From: Pyrrhoderma lamaoense
Lineage: Eukaryota > Basidiomycota > Agaricomycetes > Hymenochaetales > Hymenochaetaceae
Reading direction: 5' to 3'
Assembly: GCA_002794735.1 (NCBI GenBank)
Contig: NBAZ01000006.1
Span: forward strand, 186,001-250,000
Length of the DNA: 64,000 nucleotides
Shown here: in pieces, positions 36,088-54,390 of the stretch
Position numbering within the stretch: the stretch's first letter is position 1
Layout of the letters: each line of letters starts with the position of its first letter
The notes under the pieces: generated by a model
Databases searched by the model: none
Told to the model about the DNA's origin: nothing
What the model saw: the letters and a program-made list of their open reading frames with translations, nothing else
Made by a program: the position numbers and the translations under genes

Positions 36088-38925
36088 CTTTGACTGCTCC
36101 AAGAACTTTCTTTGGGTTCGAATCGAAACTATACTCATACATTGATAAACCTTGTTTCATCTTCATAATGCTAGGCTTGGTACTTTATCTCGCTATACCC
36201 CCTTTCGTTCTATTCTTCGTATTATCACACAATACTTCACAGTTTCCGCAAGCTATCCTATAATACTGTCCCTTCTACTCATGTTTATCCCGTTTATCCC
36301 GCTTTCTATGACATTGTATTTTGAGCACATGTTTCAAGTCACTACTGTGCTTTGCTATCATTAATTCCTCTTGCTTTGTCTCAGCATTAAGTCCATCTTC
36401 TCGGGTTAAAGGAGGGCTTCTTTCTTCGCTTTCAAGGCAGTATTACCCCATTTTCATAGTTAGTCCTTCACCCAGATCACACTTCATTTCAACTTTGGAA
36501 ATCCCTCATACGTCTCATACCATTGTACTTTATTCTTTCATTACAACTTCTTTCGTATCCAAACTGTTCAGCACACTACCTTCATTTCCATCCTTAAGCT
36601 CGCTCTTTGTTCACTACCTTAATTTTACCGACCCGATCTGTTTTTGGACTTCCTTCACCATTAAATCACTCAAGATCACTGTCCTCTTTTTCTTCTCTCA
36701 ATCATAGAGAAAGCTTCATAATGTAACATATGGTGTCGTTCGAACTGACTTCCTTCATTTTGTAAAACTGCTCTTTGGCCTCAAAATCTACGAACCGGCT
36801 TCATCGGGTGCCCCTTTAATTATTGTTGCACTTCCTCAGCTTCTTGTCTTCTATCCAACACTTCTTATTGTGTCCGATCCGGGTCTTACTTTTTCATATC
36901 ACGATGTAGCTTCTTACTATTATTACAAATGTGTATTATTATGTGCTGTTTTATAAACTCGAAGAAATTTCTTTCAATCACGTTTATCACTACAGATATA
37001 ATTTTACGAAATTAACTGTTTCAAGAGCTGGTCAGATGAAAAAGCTCATGATGGAATGAAAGGAGGAAGAAGTAACTCGCAAAGAAACGAAATTTCGAGG
37101 TTCATTAAATTAGTAGGTTCATGCACATATGTTCCATAACGTCAAATTGCTATATCCGATTTACAGTGATAGATAGGCTACTCGAGTTAGATGCTGAATG
37201 TATGGAGTGAGTTTGAAACTAGTTCCTGGTCTCTACAAGGAGTTATTTTTGCATTATCACTACTTCGCAAAAACTTCAATTTCAATCATAACGCAATTTG
37301 ACACCTCCAGTAAGTAAGTGATTATATTAATTTTAACACATTATCAAGATGGAATCTCTCACATTCGTGTGAGTAGTCCTATCATATTTATCAGGATTAC
37401 TGAAGTGTTATAAGTACTTCCAAATTATATGGGTACGAAATATTTTAACATCGTCATGTAATAGGATTGCTTAACGATCAGTGACAAAATACATGTTGTA
37501 TTAGACATTTCACAACTATTCACAGCCTGACTGGTTGTTAAGGGAAAATATCTTGCTACATAAAGTATTGATAACGCTTCATCTAATCAAATGAACTATG
37601 AACAAACACTATAAGAGAAATTCTTTTGTACAGACTAAATTAATATTCTTATCTTGCTCCAGGAAGAGATTTTCTGGGAAATTACCATAGCTCTTAGCGA
37701 GATGAAATTCGGTCCAGATATCGAGCAATATAAAAGTTTTTTGGTATTATGCAATTAATGGGTGCATGGATTAAGAGGGTTTCTATCTGGCCATCGATGG
37801 ACATCACTTGCCGTTCGATATGGAATATGAATACACCAAACGATACGGAGATTGCGCAAATCCATAGTGGTCTAGAGTCATCAGAATGTTCATATACTTT
37901 GAGATACATTCAAACATTATGATGACATAAGAAAAGGTCTGAATAAAGAGTATAAAAATAGCTAGATTATGTACAGAACTCTAATAAACTTGAAATAATT
38001 ACGTGTTCACTAACGGGCAGACAACATCGTGGACAGAGGTATTGAGGTATGATAGGTATGGAAAAGAAGGCGGGACACAGCAGAGACTGTCACCCCATTC
38101 CAACTAAAAGAAATAATAATCATACATGTAATAGACGCGTATTTCATTCACAAAGACTATACAAATTTATTATCACCAAGTGATAGACGTAAACGTAAAA
38201 AGTTGCTGATTCTCTTGTATGTTTCCCGACTGGTACTTCATAACATATAACTGTTAATAAGCGTTTTGTCTAGTACATCAGACTGTAAATCGTAAAGGAA
38301 GGAAGAACTTCGACTTCCAGTCAGCTACATTGATGGATTCTCGATTGATATTATCCAGGCAGAAACATGACTATAGAGCAAGTCTCTTGATTTGCTTACT
38401 TTTTTGCACGCAGGTAGTTGGTGAACTATGGATTCTTCTCTAAGTTATTTTATTTTAATTTAGTTGGAAATTCTCAGTTGCTAAGACTTTACATTTGCAA
38501 AGGTCGACTTTTACGCATACACGAATTGACATGATTTTCTATTACAGAAGTAATATGTCATCGATCTACGAGAACACACGTATAAAAAAGGTAGCCACTT
38601 CGAAATCTGAGTCTTTGCTATTACTGGATACAGAACTCTTATTCGATATCTCATTTCTGGTTATGATGAGACTACCTGGTAATAACTTCTCAAAAATCCT
38701 ACAATGTGAAATAAAATTGTGTAATCTTGCGTAATTCAGGTGGTATCGTTTTGAAAGAAACGCTACATACTCATCCAAAATGAGGTCAAAGAGTTTCGTA
38801 TTCTCCCGCAGCTCTCTAAACAATTTCTGGAAAATAAATAAATTTCAGTGCTCCTAGAGCCTCGACTCCTAGTTCTCGGCGTTCAAGATGCTTATAATTC
38901 TGTAGGCTGTGTACTGAAAAGTCTC
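36088..38925. other. Long intergenic region downstream of the monooxygenase
   Basis: The stretch 36100-36710 is strongly pyrimidine-rich on the plus strand; its apparent ORFs are low-complexity and read as 3' UTR. The rest is AT-rich with no motif. A minus-strand ORF at 38566-38823 has no recognisable features and overlaps no splice chain. Confidence 0.45.
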
Positions 38926-43477
<4,552 letters not shown>

Positions 43478-46321
43478 ATGGAGAACGGACTCTCTGTTCG
43501 TCACGTTAAACATGGCATGCGAAATGATTCCATAACCGAAGACGGCGTATATGGTCAATGTCATCAAAATGGTGCAACCGCAGAACTGAAGGAGATCAGT
43601 GACTTCGGTATTGACCTTCTCCAAGCGCGTGTTCTCGCAGATATTATCTGTTGTGGGGTTTCCAGACTAGAGGCTATAGCTGGCGTGCGAGGTTCTGGCA
43701 GTCCTGACTATGTACGCAAACATTTGCATCAAGGGGAAGCTGAAAGACAGGGCAGTTACTATTGCCAGCAAGGGAAAGAATGGGGAGGAATGGGTACTTC
43801 CTCAAGAAATAGTGAGGCAAAGAAAGAAGTGTTGTCAATAATAGCAGCATCTGCACAGCTGGCTGCTCTTGTACGCACCCCTTCGCAGGCAGTAATGGAG
43901 CTTGCTACTGGTGTATGTATCAGACCTCATTATTTCTAGCTTCTGAATATCTATCCAACTTGACTCGAACCTTCCTACTATCAATTTGCTTGTCATAAGC
44001 TCACCAAATCTAATGCAATCATCCTATTTTCTAGTTCAATATAACAGCGGCACTACGTGTTATCGTTGAGTTCCACATACCTGAAGTTCTCCGTTTTTTG
44101 ACCGAACTGGCTTCAAATTCACCTTCAACATTGGGCTGTGATATCAAACGTAAACATGGCCTTGGATTAGAGTTTCATAAGGAGAAAACAGAAGACGAAG
44201 TTAGAGACGGAAATGAAGGAGTACCAATATTATGGATCTCTATTTTATGTGGTATAGATAGAGACAAACTTGGTATTTCATCATCAATACACGATTTGCT
44301 ATTATATCGCTGATAAAAACTTGTATGCGATCTTGTAACAGCTCGGATCTTGCGCCTCCTCGCGACACACCATGTTTTTACTGAATGTTTTCCGGGAGAA
44401 CACTTTGCCCATAACAGACTGAGTAAAGCCCTTGACTCGGGTGCATCGATTCAAAATATCATACCAGACTTCAAGTCTCGACTTGATAAGTTCAAGGAGA
44501 GATTAGGACCTGTCGTCGATCTCGACTACTTTTTGGGAAGTCGGGAGAAAAGGGAAAGGAAAAGAAAAATATGAGGAAGATGAGGAAGAAAAGAGTGGAG
44601 AGCGAAATATGGAATGCCCACACCTGGTGCTGCTCTGGCTGCCCTTGTAGGAATAACGTGAACTCTGTTCTTCGTTTCTTTGCTCCAAAAGGTACTCATT
44701 CTTTCTTTCCCAATAGGTGTGACGAATCCATGATGAATGCTACTGCTCTCTCAGAGTCCCTAGCTGAGCCATTGCCACCCGCCTTCAGATCATTGACGCT
44801 TAGGAAGTCGAATACTATTAAGGGCATAGAATCCATGCCTTCTCCTTCTATTCACAGCCCGATTTCGGACTAATATCTGAGGTCCAAATGGATCCTTCTC
44901 ATCCTCTCCGAGCAGCCTTCTCACGTGCAAGGGTACACCAAGGATGTACTACCCGCACTATGTTCGACTGGCTGGGAGAAAAGAGAAACGGAAAGAGACT
45001 AGTTAGATTTGGTTGTGCAATGCGTGCTATGGGTGAACTTGGGAGAGATGAGGTAATCGAGGAGGAACAGGTGAACGAAACAAGGCAGGAGGGGGAAACA
45101 TCTTCGGAGGGTTTGATTGGACCAGTCTTCCAGCGGGAGGACTCGTGGTTGACGTCGGTGGGGGTGTGGGAGCTGCTAGTTTACCACTTATCAGCGTTCA
45201 AACAAGGACAGAGGGACAAGCTCCAATGAGGGAGCATATCTGAATCTAGTTGTACAGGACGTAAAGGCTGTTATTACTGAGGCACCCAGTTTCTGGGCTC
45301 ATTCGGGAAAAGAATCCGAGAAAGCAGTAAAAGAGGGAAGAGTTCAGTTTGAGGGTGTGTAATTCTGTTGCTCTCATTTTCCTTGCTTCTCGTCGCACTC
45401 CCTTTCCTACATGCTGCTGATACCGATTTCCCTGAGTATAGTGCAAGATTTCTTTGAACCACAGCCAAAACGCATGCGCTCGAATCAAGAAGAGGAGAAG
45501 CCAGTTGCATTCCTATTGCGTATGATCTGCCACAACTGGCCTGATACGCAGTGCATTAAGATTCTTAGAAACTTAAGGGAGGCGGCCAATGATGGTTCTC
45601 GAATGGCTGAAGAAGAACAGCGAGGACCAAGCACAAAATTGGTACTTATCGATAACGTGATGATGCTTGCGTGTCGGAATAGCTATGTGGATGAGTCTGG
45701 AGAAGCTCCAGAGCCTTTACTTGCAAATTGGGGATCAGCGAATGGATTATCATACAAGCTCGACATACAGGTACGCTATCCTATATTCTGGCCCTTCATA
45801 ATCTACCCCCACCTTTCTCTTAATAATTATCTGTCCTTTCCAATAATAAATACTTTCTTGTCATGATGTAGATGCTTTCGAATCATAATGCAGGAGAACG
45901 AACACTAGCGCAATTCGAGACCCTACTGGCGCGCAGTGGTTGGCAAGTAGTAGAGGTTCATGCTGTGAGTGGTAACGGGAGGACGAGTGAAGATCCTAGC
46001 TGTTGGATGCGACAAATTGTTGCTGTACCAGCACCTTTGTCACCAAATGTTGAAAGAGATTTGGCTATTCCGCCAACTGCTCCAGCCATTGGGGAAGATG
46101 AAGGGAATGAACGATCACCAACCCTTGTAAATTCACCTCGTGATCTCGCGCCTGAAAGGAGGGATAGAGTACAAGAAGAAAGCAGTATGCACATAGACAG
46201 AAATCGTAGGGAAACTGAGAGAAGATTGGCAGGGAAGAGAGGAACAAACACGGTATTGTATAAGGATACTGTACAAAGAAGGGAAACTGAAGACTGGGGA
46301 GTGCTAGAGCTGAAAAGTTAG
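43478..46321 (+). CDS. SAM-dependent O-methyltransferase (plant COMT-like class) with several frame breaks
   Basis: Exons about 43478-43912, 44035-44272, 44342-44657, 44717-45354, 45442-45770 and 45872-46321. Family landmarks in order: MELATGFNITAALRVIVE, GIDRDKLARILRLLATHH, the glycine-rich SAM loop VVDVGGGVGAASLPL, QDFFEPQP, LLRMICHNWPD (with the catalytic-type His), LLANWGSANG and LLARSGW. Missing single bases are inferred near 44859, 45110 and 45213. A purine-rich insert near 44560-44605 has two in-frame stops that a compensating indel pair would remove. The product would be about 800 residues, much longer than usual, with an acidic insert and a roughly 90-residue hydrophilic tail. It probably methylates a phenolic hydroxyl. 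It may be a pseudogene or a victim of assembly errors. Confidence 0.75.
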
Positions 46322-47653
46322 TGCTGAGAGCAGGATAAGACCAAGGACCGGCACAAGCCTAAGAAGAAGGCAAGTAGGATCTTGCGTACGCTTGCTCGAG
46401 TTCCAGTTGTCTCAAGGTCAGGTGTACTCTAGTCGGCTCATATGATGTAAATTAGCATTGTAACCTCGAGGTCTGTATTTTGTTGGCACATCGCAATACA
46501 AACCTTTCACGGCTACACAAAGATGAGACATACCGTACGCCTGAAAATGTGTGGTTACCATTATTACTTCTGTGGATCCCAAGCCAGCAACCTAATGAGT
46601 CTGATGCTTGGGTATGCGCAGCATCTATTTGAGACTGATATTGGCCTTAGTTTCGGTTTTCAGCGTATAGCTAGTTAATTTGCCAAAAAATGTTATCACA
46701 GCCACCATATATATGTACTCAGAGGTTACTGGCGCATTTCTGTTGTTCATGTATCATGTACGAAACTGGAATGAATCGCATGAAGACGGAACTAGTACTT
46801 ACACAAAGCATCAGGATTAAGTCTAAATGTGGCGACTAGGCGAAACAGTAGCTCGTAATCTTCAACTATAGGAAACGTAATATGAATCTCGTTTGAAAGA
46901 CTTAATCACATCCGATTTGTGCACATAAAAGAGAGAACTAGTAATGCGGTAACAGATACAACTTTGGGAGAGGTCTAGGATCTGCTTAGCAGTCTGTAGA
47001 CTGCGGAACAAGTAAATATGCATTATGTATTCTAGTGAGCTGAATGATGTCTGGCCTCACTATAGTATACATCAAAATATCTTCTTGAGCTTATACTTTT
47101 TATAGGCATAGCGTTTTTGCAGCTATATTATGCATACATTAACTTGTTTTCTAACAAAACAACTTAACGTTGTTCAAAAATGTCTCAAGGGTCTGAGGTC
47201 ATATATATGAGTCATCCTATTTTGATTGCCTTTTTAGGGGAAGTAGATTGGTAACGTTAGTAAGCATTAGCCACAATATTAGTCATGTAAGAAATTGCCT
47301 TTTGTGGACGAATTTCAAATTAAGTTTAACTAATGCTTATAGCCAGAGCGAGATGCGAGGTAATAAAAGTGGGTTTGTGTGCACGGTAGACGTTATAAGT
47401 TCCCCGCCCTTCTGAACCTCGAGAAAAACCTTACATTGATCTGGTGGCTTCGCAAGGTTCATGTTTATTCTTCAAATAGAACTTACGTGATTTGTCCATA
47501 CAGTTCGATCGGACTTCACGGACTACCCGAACATGTCAAAAAAAGAAAGAAAAGATCCTAACCACTAAATTCTGAACATAAGTTCTTCTCCTTATACTTA
47601 AGTCAATATAGTTATGATCCGTTCTACAGCCTCCTCTTCGCCCCCTTCTCTAA
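46322..47653. other. Intergenic region, no gene supported
   Basis: AT-rich sequence with no ORF above about 60 codons. It separates the methyltransferase from MFS copy 3 and presumably includes that gene's promoter. Confidence 0.5.
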
Positions 47654-49644
47654 ATGGCCGATATCGAATGCAACAAGCAGACTGGTAGTACACCTGAGGA
47701 AAACACTTTGGCTGGCGGTGTAGAGAAGGCCTCCCCTGAGACACAGGGAGCACCAAGCCAAGGCCAAGAGGATTCCGACGGAGGGTTTTGGGCGTGGTCT
47801 ACTGTTATTGGAACGTACGTAAGACAAGGGACGAGATTGCAAGCGGTTATTTACTAGTACTTCATTCCTAATGCTATTAGATGGTTAATTCAGTTTACTG
47901 GATTTGGGTGAGTGGCATTTAGTTACTATTCTGTATCCTGGACATTGAAGCATCATATACAGTTATGCAAATGCTTTTGGAGTCTATCAAGGTTAGCATG
48001 AACATGTCATTACAGAAAAAGTATGAAATATCAAAGTCCACCTATAGATTACTACGTTACCAACTACCTCTCGGATTATGGCTCATCGGCTATTAGGTAT
48101 GTATTATAACTTTTATACACTGATTATTGCACTCACACGATTTTCAGCTGGATTGGAAGTGTTCAAATTTTTATCCAGTTGACAATTGGGATATTGTCAG
48201 GAAGGCTTTTCGACAAGGGTTATTTGTATGCAGTTCACCAATTTCCATACATACAAAACTAATGGACATAACTAATTGATTTTTAGTTATTCGGTCATGA
48301 TTTTTGGTTCAGTTCTATATGTCTTCAGTCTCTTCATGCTCTCCCTAGCAAAACCTCAACAGTATTACCAGGTTGGTACTACGTGTTTGAAGAGTAGAAT
48401 ATCCTCATACTAACTACGCTTCTGTTTGTTTAATTCTGTAAGGTCTTCCTATCTCAAGCTATCGGTGCTGGCATAGGTTCAGGCATTTGCTACATCCCTT
48501 CTATTGCTATCCTCGCTCAACACTTCCGAAAACCACATAACCGGGCATTGACTATGGCTCTTATCGCTTCTGGGTCTTCACTTGGAGGAACGATACACCC
48601 TATCATGTTAAATCGTCTTTTTAATAGCTCCCTCGGTTTCGCGAACGGTGTCCGTATAAGTGCTGCATTCATCGGTTTTTTGAGTCTCGTAGCCATTCTA
48701 ATGATGCGAGTGAAAAAGACTGCTACAGAGAACAAGACAACATCTATCTCTCTGATCTCTGCCGTAAAAAAGTTTTCAAAAGATCCCGCATACATCTTCA
48801 TGATTGCCGCGTAAGTGTTAAGATGGATCTGTGCCTTTGATACAAAGTTTAAACCTTAATAAAAATAGGATGTTTTTCTCGTCTCAAGGCATTTTCTTCC
48901 CAATCTTTTATCTACAGCTAGATTCCAGCGTACATGGAGTCGATTCTAATATTACTTTCTACTCTGTACGTCTCATACAACATTATTCTACTCATGAAAA
49001 CTCATTGTACATCCTAGTTATCGATCCTTAATGGTTGCTCAGTAGTGGGGCGTGTCCTTCCTGGATTTTTCTCTCGCCAATTCGGGGTCCTGAACAATCT
49101 TGTACTCATGATTTCCTTATGTTGTGCCGTAATAATCGGTATGCTCGGTATCAAGGACTTGGCAGGTGTAGTATCCGTCGCAGTACTCTATGGTCTATTT
49201 CAAGGAGCTTGTAAGTTGAAAATGCTTAATAAAATATCAATCAGTTGTACTTAAACTGTTGTGTAGATATCACGCTTCTTGCGCCAATGCTTACTTTACT
49301 AGCAGATCATCCTTCTGAGATTGGGTATGTGAACATAAATACTTCTATATTGTAGCTACTAAAAAGTTTTCCTTTGTTCTCAGTGCAAGACTTGGGTTTG
49401 GCTTCTCAGCTCAAGGGCTTGGTGGTCTCATTGGAACACCCATCACGGGCGCATTACTCACTTCAGCTTACATCTGGTGGAGACCGATTGTATACAGTGC
49501 CGTATGTATCGGATTTACGTCTTTAATACTCTATAACACTTGCTTACTTTTCTCTAGTGTATGGCCTTTTGTGGCGTGCTATCATATATCGGATGCCGGA
49601 TCATGTTGATGAGGAAGCGTAATATCAAAGGATGGGTTATTTAG
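47654..49644 (+). CDS. Monocarboxylate transporter-like MFS carrier, copy 3 (intact)
   Basis: About twelve short exons from MADIEC at 47654 to TAG at 49642-49644, open through every junction checked. The N-terminal DSDGGFWAWSTVIGT is followed by FTGFGYANAFGVYQ and DYYVTNYLSDYGSSAI. Then SGRLFDKGYF, SLAKPQQYYQ, GSSLGGTIHPIMLNRLF, FFPIFYLQLDSSVHG, VGRVLPGFF, GTPITGALLTSAYIWWRP and the C-terminal RKRNIKGWVI. This is the usual fungal MCT layout of 12 helices with a central loop. It lies between the methyltransferase and the Zn2Cys6 regulator. Substrate is not predictable; carboxylates or the pathway product are candidates. Confidence 0.9.
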
Positions 49645-50114
49645 AACAACTTAGAGCTAATCTAGCAATATTCATAGAATACTATAAATACTATACATTC
49701 GTATTTTGGCCCAAGCTTCTACTAGGAAAGACATGTGTTGTATATAATAAGTAAACAGTAAAGCCAACATCAGAGGAAAAATTCTGCTGTCAATACCTGT
49801 ACATATATATAGTCTGATCTAAGGTTTAGTTGTTCCTCTCTGCGTTTACAGTAGATAGGTATTCATACTTTTGTTGCTAAGTCGTCTGACTTCTAATCAG
49901 CAACTGAAACACGAAGTTTCGAGAATACTTAATTATGTAAATGGGCATGTGTAATCACAGCCAACGTTGCAGCACTGCTTGTTCTAAACTTATATCTGCT
50001 TAATTCATTAGGAAACGCAATCAAACGCTACGTATTCATATGGTTTATATCTAATCATCACCGTCAAAGCACCTTACCTTTGGGCATTATACAATAACAG
50101 TGCTCAGCTACCAT
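49645..50114. promoter_or_regulatory. Promoter region of the Zn2Cys6 gene
   Basis: 470 bp between tandem genes, AT-rich, no ORF. It probably holds the 3' end of MFS copy 3 and the regulator's promoter. Confidence 0.4.
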
Positions 50115-53100
50115 ATGCCTCCAATAACAAAAGTTCCTAGATCCGACGAATTCCACAAAGTACGAAACCGGGAGTTAGAACTCCGGCGTCTTTCCGGGGA
50201 AATTTCCTGCTCAGAATGTCGTCGGTATGTATCTATATTTCCATGATACACAATAATGGATGTTAATTGTTACTTTAATCAGTATGAAATTGAAATGTGA
50301 CAAAAAGGTGACAAGAAGTACTACCATATGATTCTAAGCAGAGTTTAATAGCATAACCCGAGGCTAGATACCGTGCTGTCATTGTGTGAGGAGGGGATGT
50401 CAACAGCTTTGTCCTATAGGCATGTGCACACATGGTTGGAAGGAATTCGAATCTTGCTAACATATTATCTCGATAGGTCGCCCGATTAGCGATAGCACTC
50501 GCACCAAACTTACCGACGCGTCATCACAGACACAGAATGCTGAACTGAAACGAAAGCTGGAGGAAATGTCTGAACGTATACGAATTCTTGAAGATGCCCT
50601 CCATGTGGAAAGCTTTAATAGAACATCGCCGCATCCGCTCCTAAAGGAGGACCTATTATCCATCAAAAATAGGAAATGGGTTGATACTGATGTTCGTGAG
50701 CACAACCGACCAGAAGAGGAAGTAGTGCGTGCATTTGGGACAATGTCCATAACAGAGGGTAGGAATATACGTTATATAGGAGCCAGTGCAACTGAAAATC
50801 AGCTCCTTCTTGTAAGCGTCCTTCCTTGAGAGTGTTCGTTTGCCATATGACCATTGTAATTAGAGTGTGTTGGGCAATCAGAGTGAAACCTCTGAAGAAG
50901 CAACTAGTGATGAATTAGTGCGAACAAGTGATTTGTGGCCCTTTTTAAGTTGCAATAAGGAAACACTACTTGCTCAACTCGTATCTCAACTTCCTTCCTA
51001 CGCTCGTACGACAGGACTCGTAGAAGCATACTTGTTCAACCTCTCATGGTTTACTTCAACTATTCATCGAGAGCAAATACTAGACGAACTTGTTCCGATG
51101 TTCTATCCGAATCGCCGCCCTTTGTCGTCTTTCCTTATTTCTAAAACTCATGTGCATGAACTAGCTCTTTTATTTGCTGTACTTGCGTGTGGTGCAGTTG
51201 CGGATCTAACACTACCCCCGATTAATGTAGAAGGGGAGCACTTCTTAAAGTTATCTCGAGCAGCTCTGGGAATGCAAGACATTTTGAAAGATGCTACCCT
51301 TGCTGGTGTGCAGACCATATTCCTTATCGGCTCTTATGGTATATTCTGTGGACGAAAAACATCGATGGAAGAGTCATGGAAAATGTATGCAATTGGTTCG
51401 AGTATTGCAGCAAGTGTAAGCCCAGTATATCATAGTGATTTCGTCAAACGTATTAACACTACACTAGATCGGACTTCGTGAGTTTCACCAAGGTTTTTTC
51501 TACTAGGTTTTTCTAATATTATCGGTAGATCGTGATCCATCGAAATGGAATTTCGACCCAAAAATGACAGATCGGCGAAGGAGAGTTTTCTGGGAGATCT
51601 ACATGCTAGATCAATGGAAGGTAATTAAATTATCAATATCTTTTATAAAGTACACAGATTACCCACTATCACTCCTACAATAGAGTATTCAAACAGGTCG
51701 TCCTCCATGCTTTACACCGGATGTGGTTGATTGCGAACTTCCTATAGATAAGATGGCTACTATCAAGGAAGACGGTACCATCAAAGAAGGTGGTCAGTAA
51801 TATTTCGTTACAAGAGACAAATGTACTCTTATTCAGAAACAGCAGTAAGACAATGGAGGTTTCGTTTTGCAAGGGATATACTTCCCTTGGTTTCCAAGGC
51901 GTTCTGTTCTGTGCACCCTATCAGGTACAAGGATATACTCGAGCTTGACCGGAAAATCAGGGACTTTGATGATTACCCTGATACGTATTATCAAGCCGAG
52001 TGCAAAATCGAATGCAGTGAATTATACGCAACGTTCCGTATCCTATATCCATATATCACAGTATTAGAAAAGGAAGAAAGTAAGTCCCACTTAACCATCG
52101 ACACACGATTTCCGATACATTTTTTACTAACTGTTGTACAAGTATTGGTGCAAGTCAATCGAAACTACTTCGCTCATGCGATCTTAAACTTCCCAGACGA
52201 TCCCACGAAAAGTCCTTATGCAGCTTCTTTCCTCGCAACATTCCGTAGCTCGTGCAAAGTACTGGATATCTGTTATGAACATTATGATAAGATAGCTCTT
52301 GTCATGTCTCGTATATGGCCATTGTGGGGGCTAATGCTAGTATCAGCAGTACGTCCATCTGCTTCACTCATAAAACTCATAATAACTGTAACAGGTAGTC
52401 GTTGGATCCGTCGCTTCACTCGGTTCATCTATTGGATATGCAACAACTGCTTTCAAGGAACTTGAGAACGCCATTTCTTTGTTCCAAAGATCTGAGCATA
52501 CTGTAGCTAAACATGCACTTGTACGTCCTATTCCCTAATACCGTATCTTATATCCGTTTTAAAAACTTCTCGTTACAAGCCCATTCTATATAAACTTCGT
52601 GAACGAGCTATCAAAGCTCTCAGTAGGCCTCCTCTTTGGAAGTCATCACATCAATACTCTGCGGTAAATTGTAGCAGGGGAACTGGAGCATTTCAGTCAT
52701 CTCAGGGCCAGCTACCTAACTTTCGTGATGTTGAAGAAGATAAAGGCGAAGAACTACTCATTCTCTCTGGCGTTACACGTGTGCTTGAGCATCGAGATAC
52801 CAAGTCAGATTCTCTAGCAGTATCACGGATATTACACCATGCGGTAACCTATAGCGCATCACCCTCACCCTCGATAAGTGGCTCAAGTCTATCCGAATCT
52901 GATACGGGATCCAAGGAAATGCCCACTAATCCACCATCGAATTCAAACCCAGAATCTACGCATACACATCAACAAAGTGCTATTTATCAAGGTACACCTG
53001 ATGATTTCTTGGGTCTGCTAAATAAACAAACTTTCTCCAATTTGAATACTCAAACAAATGCGGATTCTTTACTTGGGCTTTATGGACAGGCACCATCCCA

Positions 53101-53665
53101 TAAAATACCCGCAACCGGAAATCTAGGTGGTCATTATTTCGAAAACCCTTCGACTGCACACTGGGACCAAGAACTTGCTAATACCGCCTCCTCATCAATG
53201 AATTTATCAAGTGAGTTGGCGCAGAGTATACCGGTGATTCAAGAACCATCTAGTGGACTTCCGGATTTTTACACTCATAATTCAGCAATATATAATCAGA
53301 CCCCCAATGAGAATGTCAGAGAGACGTCATCAAATAACTCGAGCTCCTGCCCTTCTGTTATCTTCCATACAACGCCGCCTTCCGTCATGAATGAAACAAT
53401 AGACAATGAGTTTTTCGGTATGAATGGATCCGCTCCGCTTCAGTCCACGTATCAAGGGGAAAATGTTGACGTAGGGAATCAAACCCGACTCGACCTTAGC
53501 AACAATGTCAATGATGTTTCTGGAAGCGGATTACTGAGCGACATGGCTGATGTTGATCCTAGGTTATGGAGTCGATTTATGGAGGTATCGGGATTTGACT
53601 TCTCTAACATGGTCGGTCAAGGCGAAGATGAGGACGCGAGGTCATGGATGAATTGGGCTACTTGA
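50115..53665 (+). CDS. Zn2Cys6 fungal transcription factor with Fungal_trans domain
   Basis: First exons: 50115-50224, 50283-50307, 50368-50419, 50477-50811 and 50864-51415, then further short-intron exons to TGA at 53663. The zinc cluster is assembled across three exons: CSECRR, MKLKCDKK, then PCCHCVRRGCQQLCP. A coiled linker (ELKRKLEEMSERIRILEDAL) follows for dimerisation. The middle-homology domain is clear: ELALLFAVLACGA, HRDPSKWNFDP, RRRVFWEIYMLD, GRPPCFTPDVVDCELP. The C-terminal 290 residues are S/N/T/P-rich and end in FMEVSGFDFSNM with an acidic stretch, a likely activation region. Intron 3 (50420-50476) needs a GC donor. It is a nuclear DNA-binding regulator and the natural candidate to control the surrounding cluster. 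Confidence 0.92.
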
Positions 53666-54390
53666 TTCATAGGTTGCCTCTGAAATCAAAACTTCACGAA
53701 AATTCACGAACCAATCTAAATGAAAATGCTTGATTAATTTTGTTCCATACAGGTGGAGCTACTAGGTGGATCTGTCTCGTAGAGTAATTAGGATGTATCT
53801 ATACCGATGTGTACTTTTCTGTCAGCTACATGCAACTTTTCCATATATCCTCAACATTATACAATGCCATAGTAAGTTTACTCGCCGTTGACTACAGATA
53901 AGTACCATAGATATCGGATAAGGTAGATTCTCATAACGGCGATGGAAACTAATTGCGTAATTTAATTTGCATACCTTAGGGGCCGTTGACTTTGTTCAAA
54001 AAGCCATTTCAAATTCAAAATTTTTGCATAAACGAGCCATACATTGGTAAGGGCTGAAACTCGTTATCGCAACTATGAAACATATTCTCAACGTTAAACG
54101 CATGAAAAGAGAGATGATGCGGTGTTACACCTCTATCTTTCTCTGTTTCGAGTCAGTTACAACTCAGCCAGCTCCCTGTATCAGTATCAATCTCTTCTTT
54201 GCTAGTAACATATATTCCTGCGATATGATTGGGGGATATCTGGCTACCGTCAGGACGACTTGAGACAGATCTTTTCTGAAGGTTTCATGCGGAGCTGCAT
54301 TATGATAGGTTCGAAGCCATCTACTAGTATAAAAGAGTCTTGAAGACCCGACCCATTCCTCTCATCATACAGTAAGAAAGACACCTATCC
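53666..54390. other. Intergenic region downstream of the regulator
   Basis: AT-rich; the only ORF (54075-54263) is short and has no motif. Nothing else seen. Confidence 0.45.

Noticed and set aside
36081..36707. Overlapping ORFs with hydrophobic stretches after the monooxygenase
   Set aside because: Strongly C/T-biased sequence gives F, L, S and I codons in every frame. It is 3' UTR-like, and the monooxygenase already has a complete C-terminus.
44571..44873. Separate short Cys-rich gene within the methyltransferase
   Set aside because: Its second half is the methyltransferase exon (DESMMNATALSES); the Cys-rich start is an out-of-frame reading of the preceding exon and intron.
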